DNA of 64,000 bases from Rubrivivax sp. (GCA_027491255.1 JAIXWM010000073.1:29666-93665); one strand, 5' to 3'. Positions 55,201-63,714 are shown, counted from the first letter of the stretch. Translations and numbers: made by a program. The notes: a model not told the origin generated them from the letters alone.

Positions 55201-56133
55201 ACCGTCCCGCCGGCTGCGGCCGACAGCGCCGCCGAGGAAGTCTTTCGTCAGAGCGCGGGCGAGGCCGGCGTGGGCGAGGGGTCGGCGCCGGCGGGCCCGG
55301 CCACCGTCGGCGGCCCTGCCGCGGGCCGCACCGGCCTGCTGCACGGTTTCCCGCAGGGTGCGCGCGCCGGCAGCTTTCTGCACGGCCTGCTCGAGTGGGC
55401 CGGGCGCGAGGGGTACGACCGGGTCGCGGCCGACGCGACCGAGCTCGACGAGCTGATCGCGCAGCGCTGCGCGCAAAACGGCTACGGCGCGTGGTCCGCC
55501 GCGCTGCAGCGCTGGATGCGCGCCTGGCTCGACACGGCTTGGGACCTGTCGGCACTGGGCGGGCACGGGGACGCCGGCCAGGGCGGCCACGCCGGCCCGA
55601 GCGGTGCCGCGGTCTGGACGGTGCGCCCACGCGAGCTGGGCCGGGTGCAGGTGGAGCTGGAGTTCTGGCTGCCCGCGGCGCAGGCCGACGTCGCGCGCAT
55701 CGATGCGCTCGTCACGCGCCACACCCTGGGCGCGGCGCCGCGCGCGCCGCTGGGCGCGCAGCGCCTGAACGGTCTGCTCAAGGGCTACGTCGACCTCGTG
55801 TTCGAGCACGGCGGCCGCTACTTCGTGGCCGACCACAAGTCCAACCGGCTCGGCGACGGCGACGCCGCCTACACCGCCGCGGCGATGAGCCGCGCGGTGC
55901 TCGAGCACCGCTACGAGCTGCAGTACGTGCTCTACCTGCTGGCGCTGCACCGACTGCTGCGCGCCCGTCTCGGTGCGGCCTACGACTACGACCGCCACAT
56001 CGGCGGCGCGGTCTACCTCTTCCTGCGCGGCCATGCCGCCCCCGGCGGCGGCCTGCACCTGGAGCGCCCGCCGCGCGCGCTGATCGAGGCGCTGGACGCG
56101 GTGTTCGCCGGCACCGAGGGAGCCCAGGCGTGA
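52231..56133 (+). CDS. recB: Exodeoxyribonuclease V beta subunit RecB
   Basis: The 1300-residue protein has the UvrD-type helicase motor: Walker A (EASAGTGKTYTIA, about residue 40), helicase motif II (LVDEFQDTDPVQYRIF), IGDPKQAIYAFRGAD and a late VHKSKGLEYPLV. It ends in the RecB nuclease domain, whose catalytic Asp and Asp-x-Lys lie in KGYVDLVFEH and ADHKSNRLGD near residues 1180-1210, with the QLxxY-type ELQYVLYLLALHR. It unwinds and degrades DNA from double-strand ends. Start overlaps recC; stop overlaps recD (GTGA). Confidence 0.96.
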   Translation: MSEQEAPMPAATAGASAPATLDPLTLPLRGSRLVEASAGTGKTYTIAALYLRLVLGHGGEAAGHGAALTPPQILVVTFTDAATKELRDRIRSRLAEAAEAFDADPTGVPALDPGADLLHDLRAAWPPAQWPALARTLRQAAEWMDEAAVSTIHGWCLRMLREHAFDSGSLFAQELEANTRALLAGVARDWWRHHATPLDEAAARALRRWWKEPDALAGDLEPLVDWAATLPDDPAPALTLGPAQQALEALRPPWARWPGELRELLDQAQTAKQLHGSKLRPDWYRGWLDALERWGGGLDATLELDRKAAAWTRLTPAGIADAWKGGTPPDHPAFQGMQALTLARDAVEACRARVLHHAARWCARELGAEKERQSRMGFQDLLTRLDAALQGSGGEGLAARIRAQFPVALVDEFQDTDPVQYRIFDRVWGVERADAATALLLIGDPKQAIYAFRGADIHTYLQARAATAGRHATLAVNHRSTHAMVEAVNRVFAQAEARTDGLGAFRLRPAAGDNPLPFHPVQARGREEAWIVDGAEPPALTLWHVGPGQAQVETMAALCAQQVVVLLRAGAQGRAGLRDHEGCLRGVAAADIAVLVDTGPQAAQVRSALRARGVRSVYLSEKDSVFHSAVAADLQRWLQACAAPQDERLRRAALATATLGLRWAELDRLNHDEAHAEAMAQHFRAYQQTWRSQGVLPMLRRLMHDFALPGRLLAQGQERELTDLLHLAEWLQQASATLEGEHALVRQLALQRDGADDARGDELRRLRLESDAGLVKVVTVHKSKGLEYPLVLLPYASWCRPAKATDMPWKWHDPRLGRRVAVSGDEAELAQVERERLGEDLRKLYVALTRARFATWVGVADQKHLPASALGSLLPPAPGAAEGGNRGRSSTRKKAAADAGDARAALRARLEDLRGDCASIAVTDPPRFDQTRHQEAGPAPVWRAAPPLPAGPVPAWWVASYSGLMARAVQAPRPDGDDAGGDGGRPAGADTVPPAAADSAAEEVFRQSAGEAGVGEGSAPAGPATVGGPAAGRTGLLHGFPQGARAGSFLHGLLEWAGREGYDRVAADATELDELIAQRCAQNGYGAWSAALQRWMRAWLDTAWDLSALGGHGDAGQGGHAGPSGAAVWTVRPRELGRVQVELEFWLPAAQADVARIDALVTRHTLGAAPRAPLGAQRLNGLLKGYVDLVFEHGGRYFVADHKSNRLGDGDAAYTAAAMSRAVLEHRYELQYVLYLLALHRLLRARLGAAYDYDRHIGGAVYLFLRGHAAPGGGLHLERPPRALIEALDAVFAGTEGAQA

Positions 56134-58523
56134 GCCGCGTCCGCCTCACGGTGGCCGCCGCGCTCGAGAGCTGGGTGCGTGAGGGTTGGCTGCGCGAGCT
56201 CGACCGCAGCTTCGCCGCCTTCGTGGCCGAGCAGTCGGCGCATGCGCTGCAGGCCCCGATGAGCGAGCCGTTGCAACTCGCGGCGGCGCTGGTCAGCCAC
56301 CAGCTCGGCCGCGGCCATCCCCGGCTCGACCTCGCTGCCGCGCTGGCCGACCCCGAGGGCGTGCTGGCCTTGCCGCCGACGGACGATGACGCGCGAGCGG
56401 CCGCCGCCACCGGCATGGCGCCCCCGCCTGCTCCGGGCGAGGTCCTGGGGGCGCTCGGGCTGGACGCCGCGGGCTGGGCCGCGGCGCTGGCGGACAGCCC
56501 GGCGGTCGGTGCCGGCGCCGGCACCACGCCGCTGGTGCTGACGGGCACGCGGCTCGCGCTGCGACGTTATTGGCAGCACGAGCAGACGGTGGCACAGGCG
56601 ATCGACGCGCGGCTGCCGGCCGCTCCGCCCTCGCCGGTGCCGCCCCCCGGCGTGCCCGCCACCACCGCCCCGCCAGCGCCCCCGGCGACCCTGCCAGCCT
56701 CACCCGCGGCCGAAGCCGTGCCAGCCCTGCTGCCGGACCTGGACGCTGCACCCGGCCGGGCCGCGTTGCGTGCCGCGCTCGATGTGCTCTTCCCGCCGCT
56801 GCCTGCGGGGGCCGCGCCCGGCCCCGACTGGCAGAAGATCGCCTGCGCGGTGGCCGCGCGCAGCCATTTCGCCATCGTCACCGGCGGCCCGGGCACCGGC
56901 AAGACCACCACCGTGGTCCGGCTGCTCGCGCTGCTGCAGCACCTGGCGCTGCGCCACGGCGCGCGGGCGCTGCGCGTGCGCATGGCCGCGCCGACCGGCA
57001 AGGCGGCGGCACGCTTGAACGCCGCCGTCGCCCAGGCCGTGCAGCGCCTGCCGCTGGAGCGCCTGGTCGCTGTCCAGACGCTCGACGACCGCCCGGCGGG
57101 CGCGGGCGCCGGCGCGCCGGCCCACGCGATCGCTGGCGCCGGCGGCGATCAGGCCCACGGCCCGGTGGGTGCGTTGCGCGCGGCCATCCCGACCGCGGTC
57201 GTCACGCTGCACCGCCTGCTCGGCGTGCGCCCCGACACGCGCCGCCTCGCCCACGACGCACGCCAGCCGCTGCCGCTGGACCTGCTCGTGATCGACGAGG
57301 CTTCGATGGTGGACCTGGAACTGATGGCGCGCACCTGCGCCGCGCTGCGTCCCGGCGCGCGGCTGGTGTTGCTGGGCGACAAGGACCAGCTCGCCTCGGT
57401 CGAGGCCGGCGCGGTGCTGGGCGGCCTGTGCGCCCGCGCCGACGCCGGGCACCACCGCCCGGCGCTGGCCGACTGGCTGCATGAGGTCACCGGCGAGCGC
57501 GTGCCGGCGGCGCTTGTCGACCCGGACGGCCGGCCGCTGGACCAAGCCGTCGTCGCCCTGCGTCACAGCCACCGCTTCGACGTCGCCGGCGGCATCGGCC
57601 GGCTGGCCGCAGCGGTGAACCAGGGTGATGTCGCCGGCGTGCGCAACCTGCTCGCCGCGGCCCCGCCCGGTCTGGCCCGCGTCGTCCTGCCGCGCAGGGT
57701 GCGCGGCGCGGCGCCCTCTGCGGGCCGGGCGGCCGAACCGCGCGCCGAGCGGGACGCCGGCAGCCACCCCGGCACGGTCGGCAGCGCCGATCCCGGCACC
57801 GGCGCCGACGCCGGTGCCCTGCGCCGGCTGCTGCTCGACGGCGCCTGCGACGCCTTGGCTGGGGCCCGCCGCGATCGCGTCGACGGCGCCCGCGAGCTGA
57901 CGCCGCCGGTGGGCTACCGGCACTACCTGCAGCAGATGCGCGAACGCCGGCCCGCCCCCGGCAGCGCGCAGAGCACGCTCGACGCCTGGGGATTGGCGGT
58001 GCTGCAGGCCTTCGGCGCCTTCCAGCTCCTTTGCGCCTTGCGCCGAGGGGAGTTCGGCGTGGAGGCGATGAACGCCCGCGTGGCTGCGCTGCTGCTGCGC
58101 GAGGGGCTGATCCCGGCCGCCGAGGGTTGGCATGCCGGGCGGCCGGTGATGGTGACGCGCAACGACCACGCGCTCGGCCTGATGAACGGTGACGTTGGCA
58201 TCGCGCTGGCCGTGCCCGGCCCGGCCCAGGTGCTGCGGGTGGCCTTTCCGGCGGGCGACGGCGGCGGCGTGCGCTGGATCGCGCCGAGCCGGCTGCAGGC
58301 CGTGGAGACCGCCTACGCGATGACGGTGCACAAGTCCCAGGGTTCGGAGTTCGCGCACGCCGCGCTGCTGCTGCCCGACCACCCGGCCCCGGTGCTGACG
58401 CGCGAGCTGCTCTACACCGCCGTGACGCGCGCCAGCCATTGGTTCACGCTCGCGCTGCCCGCGGGCGCCGAGGACGTGCTGGAGTCGGCCGTGGCGTGGC
58501 GCACGGGGGGCGCGCCGGGGTGA
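56130..58523 (+). CDS. recD: Exodeoxyribonuclease V alpha subunit RecD
   Basis: Translation probably starts at GTG 56130, overlapping the recB stop. The 797-residue SF1B helicase has Walker A (TGGPGTGKTTTVVRLLA, about residue 252), Walker B (LLVIDEASMVDLELM), LLGDKDQLASVEAGAVL and the C-terminal motif AYAMTVHKSQGSEF. It is longer than E. coli RecD owing to Ala/Pro-rich inserts. It drives 5'-3' unwinding in the RecBCD complex. Confidence 0.95.
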   Translation: MSRVRLTVAAALESWVREGWLRELDRSFAAFVAEQSAHALQAPMSEPLQLAAALVSHQLGRGHPRLDLAAALADPEGVLALPPTDDDARAAAATGMAPPPAPGEVLGALGLDAAGWAAALADSPAVGAGAGTTPLVLTGTRLALRRYWQHEQTVAQAIDARLPAAPPSPVPPPGVPATTAPPAPPATLPASPAAEAVPALLPDLDAAPGRAALRAALDVLFPPLPAGAAPGPDWQKIACAVAARSHFAIVTGGPGTGKTTTVVRLLALLQHLALRHGARALRVRMAAPTGKAAARLNAAVAQAVQRLPLERLVAVQTLDDRPAGAGAGAPAHAIAGAGGDQAHGPVGALRAAIPTAVVTLHRLLGVRPDTRRLAHDARQPLPLDLLVIDEASMVDLELMARTCAALRPGARLVLLGDKDQLASVEAGAVLGGLCARADAGHHRPALADWLHEVTGERVPAALVDPDGRPLDQAVVALRHSHRFDVAGGIGRLAAAVNQGDVAGVRNLLAAAPPGLARVVLPRRVRGAAPSAGRAAEPRAERDAGSHPGTVGSADPGTGADAGALRRLLLDGACDALAGARRDRVDGARELTPPVGYRHYLQQMRERRPAPGSAQSTLDAWGLAVLQAFGAFQLLCALRRGEFGVEAMNARVAALLLREGLIPAAEGWHAGRPVMVTRNDHALGLMNGDVGIALAVPGPAQVLRVAFPAGDGGGVRWIAPSRLQAVETAYAMTVHKSQGSEFAHAALLLPDHPAPVLTRELLYTAVTRASHWFTLALPAGAEDVLESAVAWRTGGAPG

Positions 58524-58563
58524 GCCCGCCGTCAGGGACGGGCGCGGCCTGGCCGTCGCGTCC

Positions 58564-60273
58564 TCAGGACGTGACCGACGAGGCCCACACCACCACCCGC
58601 CCGCTGCCTGCCCAGCCCTCGTAGCGCCCCGAGTACAGGGCTTCGAGGCGGTTGCGCTTGACCTTGAAGGTCGGGGTCACCAGGTCGTTGTCGACCGTCC
58701 AGGCCTCGGTGGTGACGACCAGGCAGTCCAGGTGCTCGTGCGGGTCCAGCGTGGCGTTGACGGTCGCCAGATGCGCGCCCAGCGAGGCCTCGAGCTCGGC
58801 CCGGCCGTGGGGCGTGGCAGCTTTCGCGCCGGCCTCGGCGTTCAGCATCAGCAGCGCCAGCGGCTGGCCCAGGTTGGCGCCGGTGACGCAGCAGGCCTCG
58901 ATGGCAGTGTGCATGACCAGGCGGTCCTCGATCGGCGCCGGGGCGACGTACTTGCCCTTGCTGGTCTTGAACAGGTCCTTCACGCGGCCGGTGATGCGAA
59001 GGTTGCCCTCGGTGTCGAGCTCGCCCTTGTCGCCGGTGTGCAGCCAGCCGTCGGCGGTGAAGCTGTCCTGCGTCAGCGCGGGCTCGCGGTAGTAGCCCAG
59101 CATCAGGCATGGCGCCTTCATCTGGATCTCGCCGCTGGCGGGGTCCAGGCGGCTTTCCACGCCGTCGTAGGGCAGCCCGACCGTGCCCGGGCGCGGCCGG
59201 TCGGGCAGCGTGGCGTGGCTGATGCCGCAGTTCTCGGTCATGCCGTAGACCTCGATGATGTCCAGGCCCAGGCCGGCATACCAGCGCAGCAGGTCCGGCG
59301 GCATCGGGGCGGCGCCGCCGGCTGCGAACTGGCACCGGTCCAGGCCGAGCGCGGCGAGGATCTTCTTCTTCACGATGCCGCGCAGCAGCGGGATCTTCAG
59401 CAATCGCTGCAGCTTGGCCGGCGGCATCTTCGCGTGCACGCCCTGCTGGAACTTCACCCACAGCCGCGGCACCGAGAAGAAGGCCGTGGGGCGCGCGCGC
59501 TGCAGGTCGGTGGTGAAGGTGTCCAGGCTCTCGGCGAAGAAGATGTGCATGCCCAGCGCCAGCATGCCGTGCTCCACCAGCGTGCGCTCGGCCACGTGCG
59601 CCAGCGGCAGGTAGCTCAGCATGCGTGAGTCCTGGTCCACCATCGGCAAGCGCTTCAGCCCCGACTGCACACCCCAGGCGAAGGTGGCGAAGCTGTGCAT
59701 CACGCCCTTGGGTGTGCCGGTGGTGCCTGAGGTGTACATGATGGTGGCGAGCTCGTCGCCGTCGCGCAGCGGCTGTCCGGCCAGGGGCGCGGTCGCCGCG
59801 CAGAGCGCGTCCCAGCCCGGGTAGGCCTGCCTGGCGTCCTCGGGCGACAGCGGGTGGCTGATGCAAGGCAGGCCCTCGGGGATGCCCGGCTTCATGCCCT
59901 CCCAGCCGTCGAGCTTGCCGACGAACAGCAGCTTTGCGCCGCTGTGCTCGAGGATCTGGCGGATGGTGGCCGGCGCCAACGTCGGGTACAGCGGGACCGA
60001 GACGCCGCCGGCGAGCCAGATCGCGAAATCGCTCATCAGCCAGTGGGCCGTGTTCTTCGACAGCAGCGCGACACGATCGCCGGGGGCGATGCCGTGCACC
60101 TGCTGCAGGTGCGCGGCCATGCGGCGCACCTGGTTCATCAGTTCGCGCCACGTGAAGTCGCGCACGACGCCACCGCCCATGGGCTGTGTCAGCACGACGC
60201 GGTCGGGGGCGTTCGATTCCCAGTGGTACAGGCGCTGCAGCGCAAGCGCGTTGGGCGTGATGTCGGTCTTCAT
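58564..60273 (-). CDS. AMP-dependent long-chain acyl-CoA synthetase
   Basis: The 569-residue enzyme belongs to the eukaryote-like long-chain acyl-CoA synthetase branch. Features are the P-loop YTSGTTGTPKGVMHSF, YLPLAHVAERTLVE, VYGMTENCGISHATLP, GWLHTGDKGELD and ITGRVKDLFKTSKGKYVAP with the conserved lysine/gate region. It is clearly different from the FadD-type enzyme at 32265-33932. It sits alone after a terminator at 60301-60333. Confidence 0.92.
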   Translation of the reverse strand: MKTDITPNALALQRLYHWESNAPDRVVLTQPMGGGVVRDFTWRELMNQVRRMAAHLQQVHGIAPGDRVALLSKNTAHWLMSDFAIWLAGGVSVPLYPTLAPATIRQILEHSGAKLLFVGKLDGWEGMKPGIPEGLPCISHPLSPEDARQAYPGWDALCAATAPLAGQPLRDGDELATIMYTSGTTGTPKGVMHSFATFAWGVQSGLKRLPMVDQDSRMLSYLPLAHVAERTLVEHGMLALGMHIFFAESLDTFTTDLQRARPTAFFSVPRLWVKFQQGVHAKMPPAKLQRLLKIPLLRGIVKKKILAALGLDRCQFAAGGAAPMPPDLLRWYAGLGLDIIEVYGMTENCGISHATLPDRPRPGTVGLPYDGVESRLDPASGEIQMKAPCLMLGYYREPALTQDSFTADGWLHTGDKGELDTEGNLRITGRVKDLFKTSKGKYVAPAPIEDRLVMHTAIEACCVTGANLGQPLALLMLNAEAGAKAATPHGRAELEASLGAHLATVNATLDPHEHLDCLVVTTEAWTVDNDLVTPTFKVKRNRLEALYSGRYEGWAGSGRVVVWASSVTS

Positions 60274-60691
60274 CGGCGGTCTCCTCCAGGCGCAGGCATG
60301 AAAAAAGGGACGCCACAGCGTGACGTCCCTTTCCCCGGCCCCCTCGGCATCGGCCTATGGCGCCCCGCTCTGCTGCGCCCGACGTGGGCGGTGGCGGTGT
60401 GTGATGTCTCCTCGAACCCCCCGCGCTCGCGGGCCCGGTGACGCCGGGGCCGCAAACGCAGTGCGGTCAATGTATGAACGGCTCCGTGGCGCCGCATCGG
60501 TGATTTCCCGGCCGGGTATTCCCGGTGTGTTTGCGCCGGCGCCCGGCATGGCGAGGAGTGGCGCCGTGGGACTTCTGCCCCGGTGCGTGAGGGGCTGACG
60601 GTCGGACGGGAAGATCCTGGCCCTGCGCTTCCCGCTGTCTGCGACCCCTCTGCCTCTGCGCGAACGAAGGCCCGCGACAGCCACCCTGCAG
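60274..60691. other. Leader/spacer between acyl-CoA synthetase and GMC oxidoreductase genes
   Basis: These 418 bases contain no gene. A terminator hairpin is at 60301-60333. The rest is GC-rich with several short self-complementary stretches (for example CCCGGCCGGG-type around 60510-60530), which could fold in the transcript downstream of the GMC stop. No riboswitch family could be recognised. Confidence 0.35.
60301..60333 (-). terminator. Intrinsic terminator of the GMC oxidoreductase transcript
   Basis: On the minus strand AAAGGGACG pairs with CGTCCCTTT around an 11-base loop and is followed by a run of six T (reverse of the A-run at 60301-60306). It lies downstream of the GMC gene and only 28 bases before the acyl-CoA synthetase start, so that gene either needs its own promoter within this spacer or depends on read-through. 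Confidence 0.75.
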
Positions 60692-62326
60692 TCAGCCCGC
60701 CGCCCTGATCCAGCCGGCCGCCCGCTCGGCGATCATCAGCGTGGGTGAATTCGTGTTGCCGCTGGTGATCGTGGGCATCACGCTGGCGTCTGCCACGTGC
60801 AGGCCGTCCACGCCGCGCACTGCCAGGCGCGGGTCCACCACGGCCAGCGGATCGTCGGCGCGACCCATCCTGCAGGTACCCACCGGGTGGAAGATGGTCG
60901 TTCCGATGTCGCCGGACAGGCGCGCGAGGTCCTCGTCGCTGTCGAACTGCGCCCCGGGCTTGAGCTCCACCGGCCGATAGCGCGCGAGCGCCGGCTGCGC
61001 GACGATGCGCCGGGTCAGCCGCAGCGACTCGGCGGCCACGCGGCGGTCTTCCTCGGTGGCGAGGTAGTTGGGCGCGATCCGCGGCGCGGCGCCGGGGTCG
61101 GCGCTGGCGATGCGCACGTGCCCGCGCGAGCTCGGGTTGAGGTTGCACACGCTGGCGGTGAAGGCGTCCTCCTTGTCCAGCGGCTCGCCGAAGGCGGGCA
61201 ACGACAGGGGCTGCACGTGGTATTCCACGTTGGCCCAGGCGCGCTCGGGCGAGGACTTGGCGAAGGCGCCGAGCTGCGACGGCGACATGCTCATCGGCCC
61301 GCTGCGGCGCAGCAGGTATTCCAGCCCGATCGCCGCCTTGCCCCACAGCGAGTTGGCGATCGTGTTCAGCGTGCGCACCCCCTGCACGCCGTAGACGGCG
61401 CGGATCTGCAGGTGGTCCTGCAGGTTCTCGCCGACGCCGGCAAGCACGTGCACGGGCGCGATGCCGTGGGCCTGAAGCAGCGCCGCCGGCCCCACCCCTG
61501 ACAGCTGCAGCAGCTGCGGCGTGGCCACCGCCCCCGCGGCCATGACCACGCCGCGCGCGGCGCGCACGACGGTGGGCCGGCCGGGGGCGGGAAGAAGCTC
61601 CACGCCCTCGCAGCGCAGGCTGCCGTCGCCGCGGCGCTGCAGCAGCAGGCGGCTGGCCTGCGCGCCCGTCCAGACCGTCAGGTTCGGGCGCCCGAGCGCC
61701 GGCCGCAGGAAGGCCTTGGCGGCGTTCCAGCGCACCCCGCGGCGCTGGTTGACCTCGAAGTAGCCCACGCCCAGGTTGTGGCCGGTGTTGAAGTCATCGG
61801 TGGCCGGGATGCCGGCCTCCTGTGCCGCCTGCGCGAAGGCGTCCAGCAGTTCCCAGCGCACGCGCGGGCGCTCGATGCGCCACTCGCCGCCGGCGCCGTG
61901 CAGCGGGCCCGCGCCGCGCCAGTGGTCCTCGTGCTGCTTGAACACGGGCAGGCAGTGCGCCCAGTCCCAAGAGGGGTCCCCGGTCAGCGCCGCCCACTGG
62001 TCGTAGTCGCGCGACTGCCCGCGCATGTAGATCATGCCGTTGATGCTGGAGCAGCCGCCCAGCACCTTGCCGCGCGGGTAGCGCAGGCGCCGGCCGTTGA
62101 GCCCGGGGTCGGGCTCGGTGTGGAACATCCAGTCCGTGCGCGGGTTGCCGATGCAGTACAGGTAGCCCACAGGAATGTGGATCCACAGGTAGTCGTCGCG
62201 GCCGCCGGCCTCCAGCAGCAGCACGCGCCGCGAGGGATCGGCGCTCAGGCGGTTGGCCAGCAGGCAGCCGGCGGTGCCGGCGCCGACGATGACGTGGTCG
62301 AAGACCGGGAGTTCGTTCGGTGTCAT
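60692..62326 (-). CDS. GMC-family oxidoreductase (choline dehydrogenase-like)
   Basis: The 544-residue flavoprotein (start 62326, MTPNELPVFDHVIVGAG) has the dinucleotide fold (GAGTAGCLLANRLS), the GMC signature regions (PRGKVLGGCSSINGMIYMRG and AAGAVATPQLLQLSGVGPA) and the catalytic pair: His in FHPVGTCRMG and Asn in SGNTNSPTLMIAERA. It resembles choline/alcohol dehydrogenases. The longer upstream reading frame is not supported. Substrate and acceptor are unknown; this is a different branch from the GMC enzyme at 10203. Confidence 0.93.
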   Translation of the reverse strand: MTPNELPVFDHVIVGAGTAGCLLANRLSADPSRRVLLLEAGGRDDYLWIHIPVGYLYCIGNPRTDWMFHTEPDPGLNGRRLRYPRGKVLGGCSSINGMIYMRGQSRDYDQWAALTGDPSWDWAHCLPVFKQHEDHWRGAGPLHGAGGEWRIERPRVRWELLDAFAQAAQEAGIPATDDFNTGHNLGVGYFEVNQRRGVRWNAAKAFLRPALGRPNLTVWTGAQASRLLLQRRGDGSLRCEGVELLPAPGRPTVVRAARGVVMAAGAVATPQLLQLSGVGPAALLQAHGIAPVHVLAGVGENLQDHLQIRAVYGVQGVRTLNTIANSLWGKAAIGLEYLLRRSGPMSMSPSQLGAFAKSSPERAWANVEYHVQPLSLPAFGEPLDKEDAFTASVCNLNPSSRGHVRIASADPGAAPRIAPNYLATEEDRRVAAESLRLTRRIVAQPALARYRPVELKPGAQFDSDEDLARLSGDIGTTIFHPVGTCRMGRADDPLAVVDPRLAVRGVDGLHVADASVMPTITSGNTNSPTLMIAERAAGWIRAAG

Positions 62327-62634
62327 GGCTTCGTGGCTGCGAGCGGGCATCCTACGTCGGCGCGGGCTTGAGCATGCTCCATTCGTGCCTCGAAAGGCGC
62401 GCGCTGGGGATGGTCGCGCTTGCGACCGTGCCGCCAACATGGATGGTGGCGAGGGTTTGTACCCGGAGCGAAAAAACAACACTGCTGCACATGACGCTTG
62501 TAGTGGTGTTACTCGCAGGCTTGATAATCCATTTCCGCGAAATGGGACGCCATGCCTGCAGCTGATCGGTTCACTCTGGGTTGAAGCTCCACGTATTTCG
62601 GGTTTTTGAGTTTTGTGAGGAAAAGGGTTCTCCA
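62327..62634. other. Promoter and leader region of the RNA-binding protein gene
   Basis: This 308-base spacer lies between divergent genes. It contains a -10-like GATAAT (62523-62528) with TTGTAG (62498-62503) 19 bases upstream, and a palindrome just after. The implied leader of about 100 bases is AT-richer than the surroundings, resembling cold-shock-type leaders. Nothing gene-like is present elsewhere in it. Confidence 0.45.
62529..62545. promoter_or_regulatory. Perfect palindrome overlapping the probable transcription start
   Basis: CCATTTC-CGC-GAAATGG is a seven-base perfect inverted repeat with a three-base centre, placed immediately downstream of the GATAAT -10 candidate at 62523-62528. 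It could be an operator or a 5' hairpin in the transcript of the RNA-binding protein gene. No regulator is assigned. Confidence 0.45.
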
Positions 62635-63297
62635 GTGGGAAACAAACTGTACGTAGGCAATCTGGCGTATTCGGTCCGTGACGACTCCCTGATGCAGGCC
62701 TTCTCGGCCTTCGGCACCGTTACCTCGGCCAAGGTGATGATGGACCGCGAAAGCGGCCGTTCCAAGGGTTTCGGCTTCGTCGAGATGGGCAGTGATGCCG
62801 AGGCTCAGGAAGCCATCCGTGGCATGAACGGTCAGCCCCTCGAGGGCCGCGCGATCGTCGTCAACGAGGCGCGTCCGCGCGAAGAGCGTCCGGGCGGCTT
62901 TGGCGGCGGCGGCGGTGGCAGCCGTGGCGGCTACGGCGGCGGCGGCAGTGGTGGTGGTGGCTACGGCGGCGGCGGTGGCGGCTACGGTGGTGGTGGCGGC
63001 GGCTACGGCGGTGGCGGCGGTGGTGGCGGCGGCGGTGGCCGCAGCCCCTACGGCGGCGGCGGCGGCGGTGGTCGCGGCGGCTACGGCGGTGGCGGCGGTG
63101 GCCGCAGTGGCTACGGCGGCGGCGGCGGTGGTGGCGGCGGCTATGGCGGTGGTGGCGGCGGCTACGGCGGTGGTGGGCGCGGTGGTGACCGCAGCGCCCG
63201 CGGCAGCGAAGGCGACAGCAGCTCGCGCGGCGGCTACTACGGTCGTGGTGATCGCGGCAGCGACCGCGGTGATGACCGCGGCGGCTACAGCTACTGA
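62635..63297 (+). CDS. Glycine-rich RNA-binding protein (RRM domain)
   Basis: The likely GTG start at 62635 (VGNKLYVGNLAYSV) has AGGAAAAGG about ten bases upstream; the ATG 54 bases earlier adds non-family residues. The 220-residue protein has one RRM (residues 3-80) with RNP2 (KLYVGNL) and RNP1 (KGFGFVEM), then a glycine-tyrosine-arginine tail of about 130 residues built on GGYGGGG. Short RRM proteins in bacteria are cold-inducible RNA chaperones; the long tail may promote self-association. The DNA of the tail is itself highly repetitive (about 62890-63190). Confidence 0.9.
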   Translation: MGNKLYVGNLAYSVRDDSLMQAFSAFGTVTSAKVMMDRESGRSKGFGFVEMGSDAEAQEAIRGMNGQPLEGRAIVVNEARPREERPGGFGGGGGGSRGGYGGGGSGGGGYGGGGGGYGGGGGGYGGGGGGGGGGGRSPYGGGGGGGRGGYGGGGGGRSGYGGGGGGGGGYGGGGGGYGGGGRGGDRSARGSEGDSSSRGGYYGRGDRGSDRGDDRGGYSY

Positions 63298-63342
63298 TCG
63301 GGGGCGCTGATCGCGTCGGCGGTCAGCGTTCGGTTGGTCCTC

Positions 63343-63375
63343 ACGGCGGCGTGGCGGTTTACCGCGCGCCGCCGT
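63343..63375. terminator. Hairpin between convergent genes
   Basis: ACGGCGGCG (63343-63351) pairs with CGCCGCCGT (63367-63375), with additional pairing of CGGT/ACCG inside the loop. It lies between the RNA-binding protein gene and the convergent PII-like gene. There is no clear T-run, so it is a probable but unproven bidirectional terminator. Confidence 0.5.
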
Positions 63376-63382
63376 CTCGCTT

Positions 63383-63709
63383 TCAGTACCGGTCTGGTCG
63401 CAACACGGCGACCTCCGAGAAGTACAGGCCCACGCTGTAGTGGGCCGCGTAGGTGTCGAGCACGTGGCGGGCGATCGCGTCGGCCACGACGGCCTCGCAG
63501 ATGATCTTCATCTCGATCGTCCGGTCGGCTTCCCAGTCGCCGTCCCGCACGCCTTCTCGTCCGGCACCGTGCACCTCACCCACGGTCCAGAAATGTGCCC
63601 CTTGCTCGCGCGCCTCGCGCACGAGGTGCTTTTCCAGTGCCGCCTCGGCCACGATCACGAGCAAGGTCCGGGTATGTTTGGCCAGCGCGGGCCTGGAAAC
63701 GGTCGTCAT
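63383..63709 (-). CDS. SbtB-like PII family protein
   Basis: The 108-residue protein (start 63709) has the short PII-like fold of the SbtB/carboxysome-associated branch: RTLLVIVAEAALEKHLVREA, T-loop region with VGEVHGAGREGVRDGDW, EADRTIEMKIICE and the C-terminal YSVGLYFSEVAVLRPDRY. SbtB-type proteins bind adenyl nucleotides and control bicarbonate uptake by SbtA; the gene upstream lies outside the window. GGAGGG precedes the ATG by seven bases. The start signal is part of an 83-bp repeat. A longer in-frame start at 63847 was rejected because its extra residues are repeat-encoded. Confidence 0.8.
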   Translation of the reverse strand: MTTVSRPALAKHTRTLLVIVAEAALEKHLVREAREQGAHFWTVGEVHGAGREGVRDGDWEADRTIEMKIICEAVVADAIARHVLDTYAAHYSVGLYFSEVAVLRPDRY

Positions 63710-63714
63710 TGAAA

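Noticed and set aside
52024..56058. A 1344-codon minus-strand frame opposite recB
   Set aside because: RecB on the plus strand has all helicase and nuclease motifs; the opposite frame has none and is Ala/Gly/Arg-biased.
62900..63310. Alternative Ala/Val-rich frame over the Gly-rich tail
   Set aside because: It is the frame-shifted reading of repeated GGC/GGT triplets and has no start context.
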